From the NCBI RefSeq assembly GCF_012221945.1, contig NZ_CP032549.1, forward strand, positions 1,054,001-1,118,000: a stretch of 64,000 bases of DNA, given 5' to 3'. Position 1 is the stretch's first letter. Each line of letters starts with the position of its first letter. Below are positions 25,031-32,653 of this stretch, piece by piece. The translations under genes and the position numbers were made by a program. Under the pieces are notes generated by a model. It was not told where the DNA came from and did no database searches. It saw only the letters and a list, made by a program, of their open reading frames with translations. The DNA comes from Glutamicibacter mishrai (lineage in GTDB: Bacteria; Actinomycetota; Actinomycetes; Actinomycetales; Micrococcaceae).

Positions 25031-25980
25031 GATGCTTGTCCTTTCAACGCCCGGGCAATTTGTTCCGTGTCGTGCGTGATGAGTTCCAAATAGCTGGGCA
25101 CCGGGCCATCTGCTTCTGAAAGGGAGTCCACATACAGCGTTCCGCCGAAGCTCGCATCGGTCGATTCGACGACTCGTTGCATGGCAGCGTCCGAGACGGT
25201 CGACTCGCAGAAGACTGCCGGCACGTCATGATCGCGGACATAATCGATAGCCGAAGCCACCTTGCGCGGGGTGGCTTGTGACTCCGCGTTCACTGCCCAA
25301 AGGTATTTCTCTTTCAAGCCAGCGTCTCTGGCAAGGTAGCTGAACGCTCCTTCGCAAGTCACCAGCACGCGTTGTTGCTGCGGGATATCTTCGAGTGCCG
25401 AGTCCAGGTCGTCTTGCACTTTTTGAAGTTTGCCTTGGTATTCCTTGGCGTTGCGCCGGTAGTCAGCTGCGTGTTCTGGGTCCAGGTCAGCGAAGGCCTG
25501 GGCAATGGTGTCGACGTAGCGCTGCACATTCAGCGGGCTCATCCAGGCGTGCGGATTGGGCTTTCCTGCGCCTTCGTCCTGCACGATTCCGATGGGTTCG
25601 ACATCTTCGCTGACCGTGATGTGCGGTGCGGAATTCTCTTGGACGAACTGCGCGAACCACGCTTCGAGGTTCAGTCCGTTATCCAGGATGAGATCCGCAT
25701 GAGAGGCTCGGCGCAGATCATCCGGAGTCGGTTCATAGCCATGGATCTCAGCGCCGCGCCGGGTGATGGATTCCACCCGAAGATGTTCGCCAGCGACGTT
25801 TTGCGCGATGTCCTGCAGTACCGTGAACGTCGTGAGCACCACCGGGCGAGGGTCATTCGACTGGGCATCTGCTGGCCTTGAATTATTGACTGGCGTGCAT
25901 GCTGTGACAAGCAGGAGCCACGGCACAACGAGTAATGCCAGCCAGGCGGCTGGCTTGCGTCGACCAGTCGTCGTTTTCAC
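25027..25980 (-). CDS. metal-binding lipoprotein of a Mn/Fe/Zn ABC transporter
   Basis: A 317-residue cluster A-I binding lipoprotein with lipobox ending at Cys28. The metal ligands expected for the Mn/Fe subgroup are in place: His80 (EIHGYEP), His144 (NPHAWMSP), Glu210 (TCEGAF) and Asp285 (YVDSLS). No His-rich loop of the kind common in Zn binders is present, which favours Mn or Fe. It starts with GTG at 25980 behind GAGG. The DtxR-family gene at 21502 is a plausible regulator, but no clear DtxR box was found in the 120-bp upstream gap. Confidence 0.88.
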   Translation of the reverse strand: MKTTTGRRKPAAWLALLVVPWLLLVTACTPVNNSRPADAQSNDPRPVVLTTFTVLQDIAQNVAGEHLRVESITRRGAEIHGYEPTPDDLRRASHADLILDNGLNLEAWFAQFVQENSAPHITVSEDVEPIGIVQDEGAGKPNPHAWMSPLNVQRYVDTIAQAFADLDPEHAADYRRNAKEYQGKLQKVQDDLDSALEDIPQQQRVLVTCEGAFSYLARDAGLKEKYLWAVNAESQATPRKVASAIDYVRDHDVPAVFCESTVSDAAMQRVVESTDASFGGTLYVDSLSEADGPVPSYLELITHDTEQIARALKGQAS

Positions 25981-26103
25981 TCATGCCTCGAATCCTGAAC
26001 TGCGCGTCACTGCCTCTACCTCATTGCAGGACAGCGGGAGCGATGATCTTCGCTCTCTCATAGGATAATGTTCGAGGGGTCAAACAATCAATCTTCGTTG
26101 CGT

Positions 26104-27060
26104 CTATCCCACGGAAATTTCATAAATCAGGCGGGCAGCGCTGCGCGCCGTACGGGAGTCGATATCAAAGCGCGGATTCAGCTCGACGACGTCAGCAACA
26201 ACGAGTTTCCCGCTGGCCACCACCTGCCGGCACACCGCGAGAATCCGTTCGAAGGGGACGCCGTAGCCCGCCGGGGCGCTCACTCCAGGCGCTACGCTCG
26301 CGGGCAATACATCCAGGTCGATAGTCAGATACAGAACGTCAATGCGCTCAAGGAACGCATGGACAAACTGCCAGATCATCTCGGGCTGGCAGTCCTCGTC
26401 AAGCAGGTAGGGCACGCCAAGTTCTTCAGCTTTCTCAAACAGCACGGCGGTATTGCCGGGGCGCGATATCCCCAGCACCGCGTAGTGGAATTCTCGATCG
26501 TGCCTCTGCATTTCTTGGTACAGGTCGAGAAATGGGGTGCCGCTGGTCCGCCGACTTTCATCACGCAGATCAAAGTGCGCATCCAAATTGAGGATTCCAA
26601 GCCTCGTGGCCCGATCATCGGCCAAATGCCGGATCAACCCCAGGCCGGTTCCATAGGCAGTCTCATGCCCGCCGCCGAGAATAACGGGAAGGGCGCCGGA
26701 GGACAGCGCTTGCACCACGGCACCAGCCAGTCGTTCCTGGCCGGGTTCCAACTGGTCACCGCCGACAACAATGTCCCCGAGATCCACCAGTGTTCGATGC
26801 TTATGGATGGCCATGGGGCTCAGCGCGGAACGCAATGCTGCCGGCCCCTCGGAAGCACCAATGCGCCCTTGATTGCGCAGCACCCCGGCATCAGAACGGA
26901 ATCCGATCAGCGCCACCGCGTCGCTCAGATTTTCAGATTCCTGCTCTGCGATCAGCTGATGCCACCGCAAATGCTGTGCGCCTGAGCCATCCACCCGGCC
27001 TGACCATTGCTGCGCATTCTGATCGGTCGGAACCTTTGCCGCTTTTCCTTCGTCACCCAT
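26104..27060 (-). CDS. hutG: formimidoylglutamase
   Basis: A 318-residue member of the arginase/ureohydrolase family. Two-manganese site residues are all visible: His132 (GGGHE), Asp160, His162 and Asp164 (NLDAHFD), and Asp248 and Asp250 (TIDLD). It hydrolyses N-formimidoyl-L-glutamate to glutamate and formamide, the last step of the hut pathway; agmatinase is the main alternative. The hut assignment rests on family resemblance and on hutU/hutH in the same window. The ATG at 27060 starts it; a longer in-frame reading upstream would run through a hairpin. An 18-bp core resembling the one before hutH lies 54 bp upstream. Confidence 0.85.
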   Translation of the reverse strand: MGDEGKAAKVPTDQNAQQWSGRVDGSGAQHLRWHQLIAEQESENLSDAVALIGFRSDAGVLRNQGRIGASEGPAALRSALSPMAIHKHRTLVDLGDIVVGGDQLEPGQERLAGAVVQALSSGALPVILGGGHETAYGTGLGLIRHLADDRATRLGILNLDAHFDLRDESRRTSGTPFLDLYQEMQRHDREFHYAVLGISRPGNTAVLFEKAEELGVPYLLDEDCQPEMIWQFVHAFLERIDVLYLTIDLDVLPASVAPGVSAPAGYGVPFERILAVCRQVVASGKLVVADVVELNPRFDIDSRTARSAARLIYEISVG

Positions 27061-27104
27061 GAGTCCAGCACAGCAGATCCGGCCTGCCCGGTCTACAAGA
27101 GAAG

Positions 27105-27140
27105 AGCAGGTGCTGTCCGGCATTCCGGACAGCACCTGCT
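27105..27140 (-). terminator. 16-bp stem hairpin; terminator and/or hut operator
   Basis: A perfect 16-bp stem (27105-27120 with 27125-27140) with a CATT loop starts 8 bp after the PTH2-type gene and lies 45 bp before hutG. Its core TGTCCGGCATTCCGGACA (27114-27131) matches the hutH-upstream core at 16 of 18 positions. Confidence 0.7.
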
Positions 27141-27147
27141 TGACTGG

Positions 27148-27801
27148 CTAGTTTTGCTGAATGAAGACAAACGCCGTGGTTGATCCCGGTTCGATTTCCG
27201 TACGCCCAGCATCCTGGATGACCGGGCCGCTCGCTCGTTGCGAGAGGGCGTCAAAGTCCTTGCGGGATAAGTGACGAATGCCCACTGGCGCATGGACTTT
27301 CAACCACGCTTCAATGCCTTCGCCATCGGATTCCGTCAGCCAAGCAAAGAGCGCATGGGCACACTGCGCAGCGGCCTTGCCCGTGGACATCTTCAGTGAA
27401 TCATTCACTGCGATATTCACCGTCGCATTCAATACTTCGTCGCTCTTCGGAAGTTCTGTTCCAGAGACTTGCAGCTTGGCAATGAGTTTTGGGAGATTCG
27501 CCGCGGGAAGCGGTGGCAGGCCAACTGCCTGGGCTTTGCCCACCTCGCTGACCATCTGGTCCGGGAACATCTCCAGGACCTTGGCAAACATCTTGGGGTT
27601 GGCTCGACGCACGGATTTGGCGAAGGCTTGAGAGGCCCACTGCTGCCAGTCCGGGTTATGTGGATCTTGCAGGTAGGCGATGACCGTGGCGCGCGAGACT
27701 GCCGACAGCCCCTCATCTTCGGTCGAGGGGTCTTCCTTATCGATGCGCAGAATAATGGGCTGGACTAGTTCTTCGGGATCGCGTTCGCGCAGTTCATCCA
27801 T
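27148..27801 (-). CDS. PTH2-family peptidyl-tRNA hydrolase-like protein
   Basis: A 217-residue protein. Residues about 125-160 (NIAVNDSLKMSTGKAAAQCAHALFAW) match the PTH2 fold, in which Lys and Asp residues release peptides or amino acids from tRNA. An N-terminal part of about 120 residues has helices not present in archaeal/eukaryotic PTH2, which is about 120 residues in total. Bacteria normally use the unrelated Pth1, so the physiological job here is uncertain. It is a single gene ended by a strong hairpin. Confidence 0.72.
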   Translation of the reverse strand: MDELRERDPEELVQPIILRIDKEDPSTEDEGLSAVSRATVIAYLQDPHNPDWQQWASQAFAKSVRRANPKMFAKVLEMFPDQMVSEVGKAQAVGLPPLPAANLPKLIAKLQVSGTELPKSDEVLNATVNIAVNDSLKMSTGKAAAQCAHALFAWLTESDGEGIEAWLKVHAPVGIRHLSRKDFDALSQRASGPVIQDAGRTEIEPGSTTAFVFIQQN

Positions 27802-27870
27802 GAGTTCATTCTAGCTGTGGCATGCCCGCGGGTTCACCACAAGAGTGGGCCTGCGCTTCACCGTTCCGAA

Positions 27871-28689
27871 TCAGCGTCGACGCACCTTGCGCACGATCAC
27901 GATGATGACGCTGGTCAGCATCGCGGTTGCCAGGCTGACAAGCAGTGGCGTCTGCCAAGCGACTTCCGCGATCGCGGTGCCGAATCCGTTCCCGAAGGCC
28001 CTGAGTCCCTGGGCAAATCCGACATTCGACTGGATCACTCGCGCAGCGCTTTCGACCACCGCTGGCATGACCCATTGAATCGCCAATGCGAGGACCCAGA
28101 AGATCAGATTCGAAGCCCGCAGGAATCCGACGAATCCAAGAATCAGGCCCAAGACCAAGGGGCCCGCGTACCAGAGGTAGATGTAGTAGGACTGCGCACC
28201 GGCAACCAGCGATGCGATGATCTGCAACCAATAGCTGACGCTGACGGTCATCGTTGCATAAAAAAGCGTTGCTACAGGCAGACGCAATTTCGCACTGAGA
28301 AAATACCAAGCTTGGCTCAGCACCAATAAGGCGCCAAAGACCCACAGCTGAGTGACCGATGCCTGCGTGAGTTTCCCGCTGAAGGCCGCCGGATTGGTGG
28401 CATAAATGCCCTGGGCCCCCAGACCGAGCATGCCAAGAAACAAACCCACTGCACTCACGACAGTAAAACCAGCTCTGCCTCGTCCAACGCGGCGAACAAA
28501 CCAGCTGCCCAGCAGCGAGGTCAGGGTGAAAACAATGATCAAGCCGAGGGCATCATTGCTGGCTAATGGCAGGATAGAACGGTCTTCTTCTCCGATCCAG
28601 AGCCAGGGCAGCACCGCGATAATCGCGATCAGTATGCCGCCAGCAATTTGCATCCACCAGTTTTGCCAGACGCGCCTCATTGAACCCAC
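27871..28689 (-). CDS. integral membrane protein of unknown function
   Basis: A 272-residue protein with about seven hydrophobic helices (near residues 15-31, 46-62, 77-95, 112-130, 138-160, 170-192 and 240-262) and a basic C-terminus (RKVRRR). I do not recognise a family. GTG at 28689 is preferred because AAGGAG lies 4 nt ahead; an ATG at 28680 would be 13 nt from it. It is not in an obvious operon. The C-terminal half ends 70 bp from the PTH2-type start. Confidence 0.6.
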   Translation of the reverse strand: MGSMRRVWQNWWMQIAGGILIAIIAVLPWLWIGEEDRSILPLASNDALGLIIVFTLTSLLGSWFVRRVGRGRAGFTVVSAVGLFLGMLGLGAQGIYATNPAAFSGKLTQASVTQLWVFGALLVLSQAWYFLSAKLRLPVATLFYATMTVSVSYWLQIIASLVAGAQSYYIYLWYAGPLVLGLILGFVGFLRASNLIFWVLALAIQWVMPAVVESAARVIQSNVGFAQGLRAFGNGFGTAIAEVAWQTPLLVSLATAMLTSVIIVIVRKVRRR

Positions 28690-29223
28690 TTTGCTCCTTC
28701 TTCTGCCTACGCGCTCATTGTTCCAGAGTCGGCCCGAGGCTGCCCGAAGGGCACGAGGTATGTCTGTGAAATTGGATCCAGAATGCGCTGCGAACCGAAG
28801 GCTAAGTGCCCAGATGTGTGTACGAATCGACCCTAAATCAGCATTCCACTAGCAGAAACGTCTTCGGCACATGCATTGCGGCAAAGGCTGGGCCAAGAGC
28901 AATGGCTCGTGAGCACTCCGCCGGGGACCTGCTCACGAGCCATCAAGATTTGCGCTTTCACCATGGCTTGGCGTGGGTGGCCAAAGCTTGTCCAGCGATA
29001 CAGGTTCGGGTGGCCTGCATACGCTCTAGGTCGTAGCTGGTCCGGCGGTAGCCATTCCAACGTCGTCTGAATTCATTGAACAACACATGATTCATCCTGC
29101 GCAACAGGTGTTGCATTCACTAGTCAGTATGATCAACTCGCTGAAAAACAATCTCTGAATATTCGACATTTTGCCATGGGACCTGAATCACATATCTGGC
29201 CTCGGATTGAAAATTTTAACTTA
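28690..29223. other. long intergenic region with one inverted repeat
   Basis: About 530 bp between divergent genes. A perfect 14-bp inverted repeat (28904-28917 with 28932-28945, 14-nt loop) is the only clear structure; it might terminate or process an unannotated short RNA. Short readings across it lack ribosome binding sites or homology I can see. The last 100 bp are AT-rich. Confidence 0.5.
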
Positions 29224-29254
29224 TTGACATTGACGTTGCGTCAACCTGTAGCTT
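29224..29254 (+). promoter_or_regulatory. MerR-type promoter/operator
   Basis: TTGACA (29224-29229) and TAGCTT (29249-29254) are 19 bp apart, the overlong spacer used by MerR activators. Inside it is TTGACG-TTG-CGTCAA (29230-29244), a clean palindrome. Confidence 0.85.
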
Positions 29255-29261
29255 GAGAGTC

Positions 29262-30050
29262 ATGAACAACTCAACACAGGATCCGGGGATAGCGGAATAC
29301 TCGATTTCCTACGTATCAAGGGTGGCCGGGGTCAGCAGCCGCACCTTGCGCCACTACGACCACATCGGGCTATTAACCCCGGGGCACGTTGCCCAAAACG
29401 GTTATCGCTTCTACACCCAAGATCAGCTGGTGCGGTTGCAACGAATCCTGTTGTTCCGGGATATGGGTCTGAAGCTGGAGAGCATCGCCGAAATTCTCGA
29501 AGAACAACGCGACGAGCGCCAAGCCCTGACCGAGCATATCCAGCAACTGCAAACACAGCGCAAGACGATCGATCGACAGATCGCCGCGCTCGAACGCACC
29601 ATTTCGGCCATAGAGAACGGAGAAAGAATGAAACCCGAAACAAGCTTTGACGGCTTCAACGAACAATACAAGGAAGAAGTCACGGAACGATGGGGTGCCA
29701 AGGCCTACCAGACCTCGAACAAGTGGTGGCGCAACAAGAGCCCCGAAGAACAAGCCGGCTTCTTCCAGCAGGTCCGCGAATTGAACGAAGCCTGGATCAG
29801 CGCCGGCAAAGCGAAAGCTCAACCTGAGAGCGAGGTTGCCCAATCGCTAGCCGCCCGGCATGTGCAGTGGCTGCGATCCATTCCCGGGACCCCGCTAGAG
29901 TCCGGTATTCCGGAACAGGGCAGCGCCTATGTCATGTCCCTGGCTGACATGTATGTCGCGGATGAACGATTCGCCAAGAACTACGGTGGCCACGCGCAGT
30001 TCGTCAGCGATTCGCTCAAGGTCTATGTGCAGAAGGGAATGGACCTTTAG
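29262..30050 (+). CDS. TipA-like MerR-family regulator with TipAS domain
   Basis: A 262-residue protein: MerR winged helix (ISYVSRVAGVSSRTLRHYDHIGLLTPG, residues 15-41), a dimerisation coiled coil (about 75-118), then a TipAS-type antibiotic-binding domain from about residue 123 (FDGFNEQYKEEVTERWG). In Streptomyces lividans TipA, this domain traps thiopeptides and switches on its own promoter. The start is ATG at 29262, only 7 nt after the -10, without a Shine-Dalgarno, so the mRNA is probably leaderless. At residue 123 an internal ATG (29628) has GGAG 5 nt ahead and could yield the binding domain alone. The effector is unknown. Confidence 0.88.
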   Translation: MNNSTQDPGIAEYSISYVSRVAGVSSRTLRHYDHIGLLTPGHVAQNGYRFYTQDQLVRLQRILLFRDMGLKLESIAEILEEQRDERQALTEHIQQLQTQRKTIDRQIAALERTISAIENGERMKPETSFDGFNEQYKEEVTERWGAKAYQTSNKWWRNKSPEEQAGFFQQVRELNEAWISAGKAKAQPESEVAQSLAARHVQWLRSIPGTPLESGIPEQGSAYVMSLADMYVADERFAKNYGGHAQFVSDSLKVYVQKGMDL

Positions 30051-30253
30051 GATTGCGAGTCGTTAGCGATCTCTTCACGTGCTTGGGCGTAGCGCTGCTG
30101 GATGTAGTTTTCCAGTTCCACTCGCTCCACACGCCACATGCCCCGCCCTCCAATTTGGATGGCCGGCAGCTCCCCGCTTTTGACCAGAGCGCGAACTTGA
30201 GGAAGCTTCACGTTCAGCTCCTCAGCCACATCTTCCAACCGCAAAAACCTCAT
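30047..30253 (-). CDS. small excisionase-type helix-turn-helix protein
   Basis: A 68-residue protein with a MerR-like/excisionase helix-turn-helix: FLRLEDVAEELNVKLPQVRALVKSGELPAIQIGGRGMWR, followed by a VELENYIQ helix. Such proteins bind DNA as small architectural or developmental regulators (BldC is one example). The ATG at 30253 is chosen since it begins the fold; TACCCT ends 6 nt before it, so it may be leaderless. Longer readings upstream show no domain. Its stop overlaps the end of the TipA-like gene by 4 bp, tail to tail. Confidence 0.72.
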   Translation of the reverse strand: MRFLRLEDVAEELNVKLPQVRALVKSGELPAIQIGGRGMWRVERVELENYIQQRYAQAREEIANDSQS

Positions 30254-30480
30254 AGGAACAGGGTACTGTGATTGGCTCTCGAATGATTGCCAGAGCACGG
30301 TTTTGTGGATAAGAGGCGAAGAATCGCGTACTGACAGGCGGCGGAGCTGCCGTTTCCGGCTTGTTTGCAACAATATCGGTCAGTCCGCGCAACACATTTG
30401 GGCTCAACTGGTCATATTGACTAAAATCTGTAGAAGGTACTTACGCACGCGCACCACAACCTGTCACAGGAGACCAGCAC

Positions 30481-30969
30481 ATGAATTCGGATACGTATCA
30501 GCTCGATGAAACCGACCGACGTATCCTCTTGGCCCTGGATGCTGATCCGCGCGTGCCGATCATGATGCTCGCGCAGCAGCTGGGCTTGGCCCGCGGCACC
30601 GTGCAAACCCGATTGGAGCGCTTGGCGCATTCGGGTGCGCTACGCCCGAACACTGCCCGCATCCTGCCTTCATCCATGGGCCGCGGCGTCAGCGCGTTCG
30701 TGAGTGCAGAGCTCAACCAGGCAGCCTTGAACGATGCCATTGCCGCCTTGCGCCAGATTCCCGAGGTGCTCGAATGCGTGGCTCCAGCTGGCGACACCGA
30801 CCTATTGATCCGCGTCTCGGCCACCGATCCGGATGATCTCTACCGCGTCAGTGAAGAGATCCGCCTCTGCCCGGGCATCACGAGGACCTCCACGTCAATG
30901 ATCTTGCGTGACGTGATTCCATACCGCACGACCGAACTGCTCAAGAAATTGAGCAAGGACAAGCACTAG
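30481..30969 (+). CDS. Lrp/AsnC-family transcriptional regulator
   Basis: A 162-residue regulator: an AsnC-type helix-turn-helix (LDETDRRILLALDADPRVPIMMLAQQLGLARGTVQTRL, residues 8-45) and a RAM ligand-binding domain (VLECVAPAGDTDLLIRVSATDPDDLY). Such proteins form octamers and respond to amino acids. The ATG is preceded by CAGGAG. It is convergent with the MFS gene (14 bp apart). Its target is not evident. Confidence 0.88.
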   Translation: MNSDTYQLDETDRRILLALDADPRVPIMMLAQQLGLARGTVQTRLERLAHSGALRPNTARILPSSMGRGVSAFVSAELNQAALNDAIAALRQIPEVLECVAPAGDTDLLIRVSATDPDDLYRVSEEIRLCPGITRTSTSMILRDVIPYRTTELLKKLSKDKH

Positions 30970-30983
30970 CTTCAGCTCTTGGC

Positions 30984-32123
30984 TCAGCCGTTGACCGCTT
31001 CGAGCCCGGTACCGCCCAGCTCCGTCCGGCCACGGTAAACCAGCACCATCGATCCCAGGCACAAGAGCGCCAGGATGCCGATGAATAGCACTGGGTGCGC
31101 AATCAAACGCCACAAGGCGAAGAGCGTCGGGAACGTGAACCCGATGAAACACACCATGTAAAAACGTCCGGTCAGTTTGCCGACATCCGCTGAGCCGGCC
31201 AGATCCAGCACCTGGCTCAACCCCGCCACCAGCAAAATGCCGTTGGCGGCGCCCGAAAGAATAAAGGCAAAAACTCCCACCAGCTCGGAACCGGTCAAGG
31301 AGACAGCCATCATCAACAGCAAGGCCGCCAGCGCTGTCGCCAATCCCGCCATCAGCAACGAGATCTTTCGAACGTTGTTAAACCTCCGGACAAACGGCTG
31401 GATGATAGTTCCCATGCCCATGGTTACCGCCACGGCAACGGTGGAGTAGAGCAGATTGGATCCTCCGGCGCCGTCGCTCAGCGCGGGAACCACTGCAAAT
31501 CCGGTAGCCGCCATGCCAAAGACCCACGGCGCTGACGGCAGGACAATTCGAATGAAGCGCCGTCGATTCTCGGGCGTCGTCTGGCTGCCAATCCCGGCAG
31601 GACCGGCAAATGGAACTCGCGGTTCCCCGGTGGCCACAGCAATCAAGACCAGCCAGGCAATGGTGGCCAAAGCATGTGCCGCGTAGGCGATTTCTGGATG
31701 CGCGCTGGCACCGACGATGGCCCCGGAAATAATTGGCCCGACCGCGAACCCCAACGATGTGCATAAGGCCGCCCGCGTCGCGCCCGCGGCGCCGGGGCTC
31801 AGCAGTTTCACCCAGCTGGTGATAGCCACCATCGCCAGGCCCATTCCAAACCCGGTGAAGACACGGCCTGCATAAAGTCCGGCAACGTTCAGCGCCCCGG
31901 CAGCCATGACCAGTGATCCAAGGATGGAACTGGCCAGGGCGATCAAGGAGAAGGGCTTGCGACCGAAGCGGTCGGCCAAAGGTCCGCCGAAGGCCAGCGC
32001 CGGGATCATCCCCACCAAGTAGCTGCCCATGACCAGCATGGCTTCGAATTCGCTCAGGTCGCGGAACTGCTGATACCAGTTGATCAGGGACACGTATTGG
32101 TTAGCGCACCAGCCGGTGAGCAC
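30984..32123 (-). CDS. MFS transporter
   Basis: A membrane transporter of the major facilitator superfamily with about 11-12 helices; GGPLADRFGRKP (near residues 45-57) is the loop 2-3 signature. From GTG at 32123 it has 379 residues, but that start cuts into the first helix. In-frame coding potential continues upstream to an ATT at 32183 that sits 4 nt after the arsC-like stop with GGAG 8 nt ahead; using it would give 399 residues and a complete first helix. It probably follows the arsC-like gene in one transcript. The substrate is unknown; a drug- or metabolite-exporter role is a guess. Confidence 0.8.
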   Translation of the reverse strand: MLTGWCANQYVSLINWYQQFRDLSEFEAMLVMGSYLVGMIPALAFGGPLADRFGRKPFSLIALASSILGSLVMAAGALNVAGLYAGRVFTGFGMGLAMVAITSWVKLLSPGAAGATRAALCTSLGFAVGPIISGAIVGASAHPEIAYAAHALATIAWLVLIAVATGEPRVPFAGPAGIGSQTTPENRRRFIRIVLPSAPWVFGMAATGFAVVPALSDGAGGSNLLYSTVAVAVTMGMGTIIQPFVRRFNNVRKISLLMAGLATALAALLLMMAVSLTGSELVGVFAFILSGAANGILLVAGLSQVLDLAGSADVGKLTGRFYMVCFIGFTFPTLFALWRLIAHPVLFIGILALLCLGSMVLVYRGRTELGGTGLEAVNG

Positions 32124-32185
32124 CAGGCAGATGCCCGGCAGCCACCACGGTGTGGCGCCGGTGGACAGGTGTCGTCGTGAAATGG

Positions 32186-32590
32186 CTACTGCTCCAACTC
32201 GTGGAAAAGCCCACGCACTTTCTCGGCGATCTCATCCCTGATGATATTCATGCGTTCGGCACCGGTGATGCCGTCTTCGCTTGGTTCGTAGGTGACCCAG
32301 CGTTCGACGTTGACCGACGGGTCAAGCTGCGGATGGGCATCGGTCCCGAGGATGATGACCCGGTCGACTTCTTCGACGACCTTCGGATCGATGCCTTTGG
32401 GCGTCCCGCCAGACATATCCGCCCCGGTCTGCGCCAGCGAGGCCACCGATTCCTGGTTGATCCCCGTGCCCGGATTGGTCCCCGCAGAGTAGCTGGTGAT
32501 CTTTCCGCCAGAAATGTAGTCCATCAATGCGGCAGCCATCTGCGATTTGCCGGCATTGCGAGAGCAAATGAAAAGTACCGAGTTAGCCAT
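32186..32590 (-). CDS. arsC: low-molecular-weight phosphatase / arsenate reductase family
   Basis: A 134-residue LMW-PTP-fold protein. The active-site loop starts at Cys9 in FICSRNAGKSQMAAALM; Lys15 stands where classical phosphatases and thioredoxin-linked ArsC have Arg. SYSAGTNPG and a later DRVIILGTDAHP segment are typical of the arsenate reductase branch. Actinobacterial relatives use mycothiol and mycoredoxin; that this one does so is inference. No arsR or arsenite pump is adjacent, although the MFS gene behind it could be an exporter. Confidence 0.75.
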   Translation of the reverse strand: MANSVLFICSRNAGKSQMAAALMDYISGGKITSYSAGTNPGTGINQESVASLAQTGADMSGGTPKGIDPKVVEEVDRVIILGTDAHPQLDPSVNVERWVTYEPSEDGITGAERMNIIRDEIAEKVRGLFHELEQ

Positions 32591-32599
32591 GAACCTATT

Positions 32600-32630
32600 G
32601 AACCACCCGTGATGGGCTCACGGGTGGTTC
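32600..32630 (-). terminator. terminator after the APC permease
   Basis: A 13-bp perfect stem (32600-32612 with 32618-32630) and a TGGGC loop, 24 bp behind the permease stop. Confidence 0.7.
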
Positions 32631-32653
32631 ACGACTGGGGAATCATCGCTTGA

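Noticed and set aside
25981..26103. DtxR/MntR box upstream of the metal transporter operon
   Set aside because: The gap was read on both strands for a palindromic iron- or manganese-box; nothing convincing was found, so regulation by the DtxR-family protein remains only a suggestion.
28833..29060. 75-codon minus-strand frame across the inverted repeat at 28904-28945
   Set aside because: It has no ribosome binding site or recognisable motif, and is interrupted by the hairpin structure.
29899..29914. TCCGGTATTCCGGA inside the TipA-like gene as a third hut operator
   Set aside because: It lies within coding sequence for a SGIPE segment, far from any hut gene, and is most simply coincidence.
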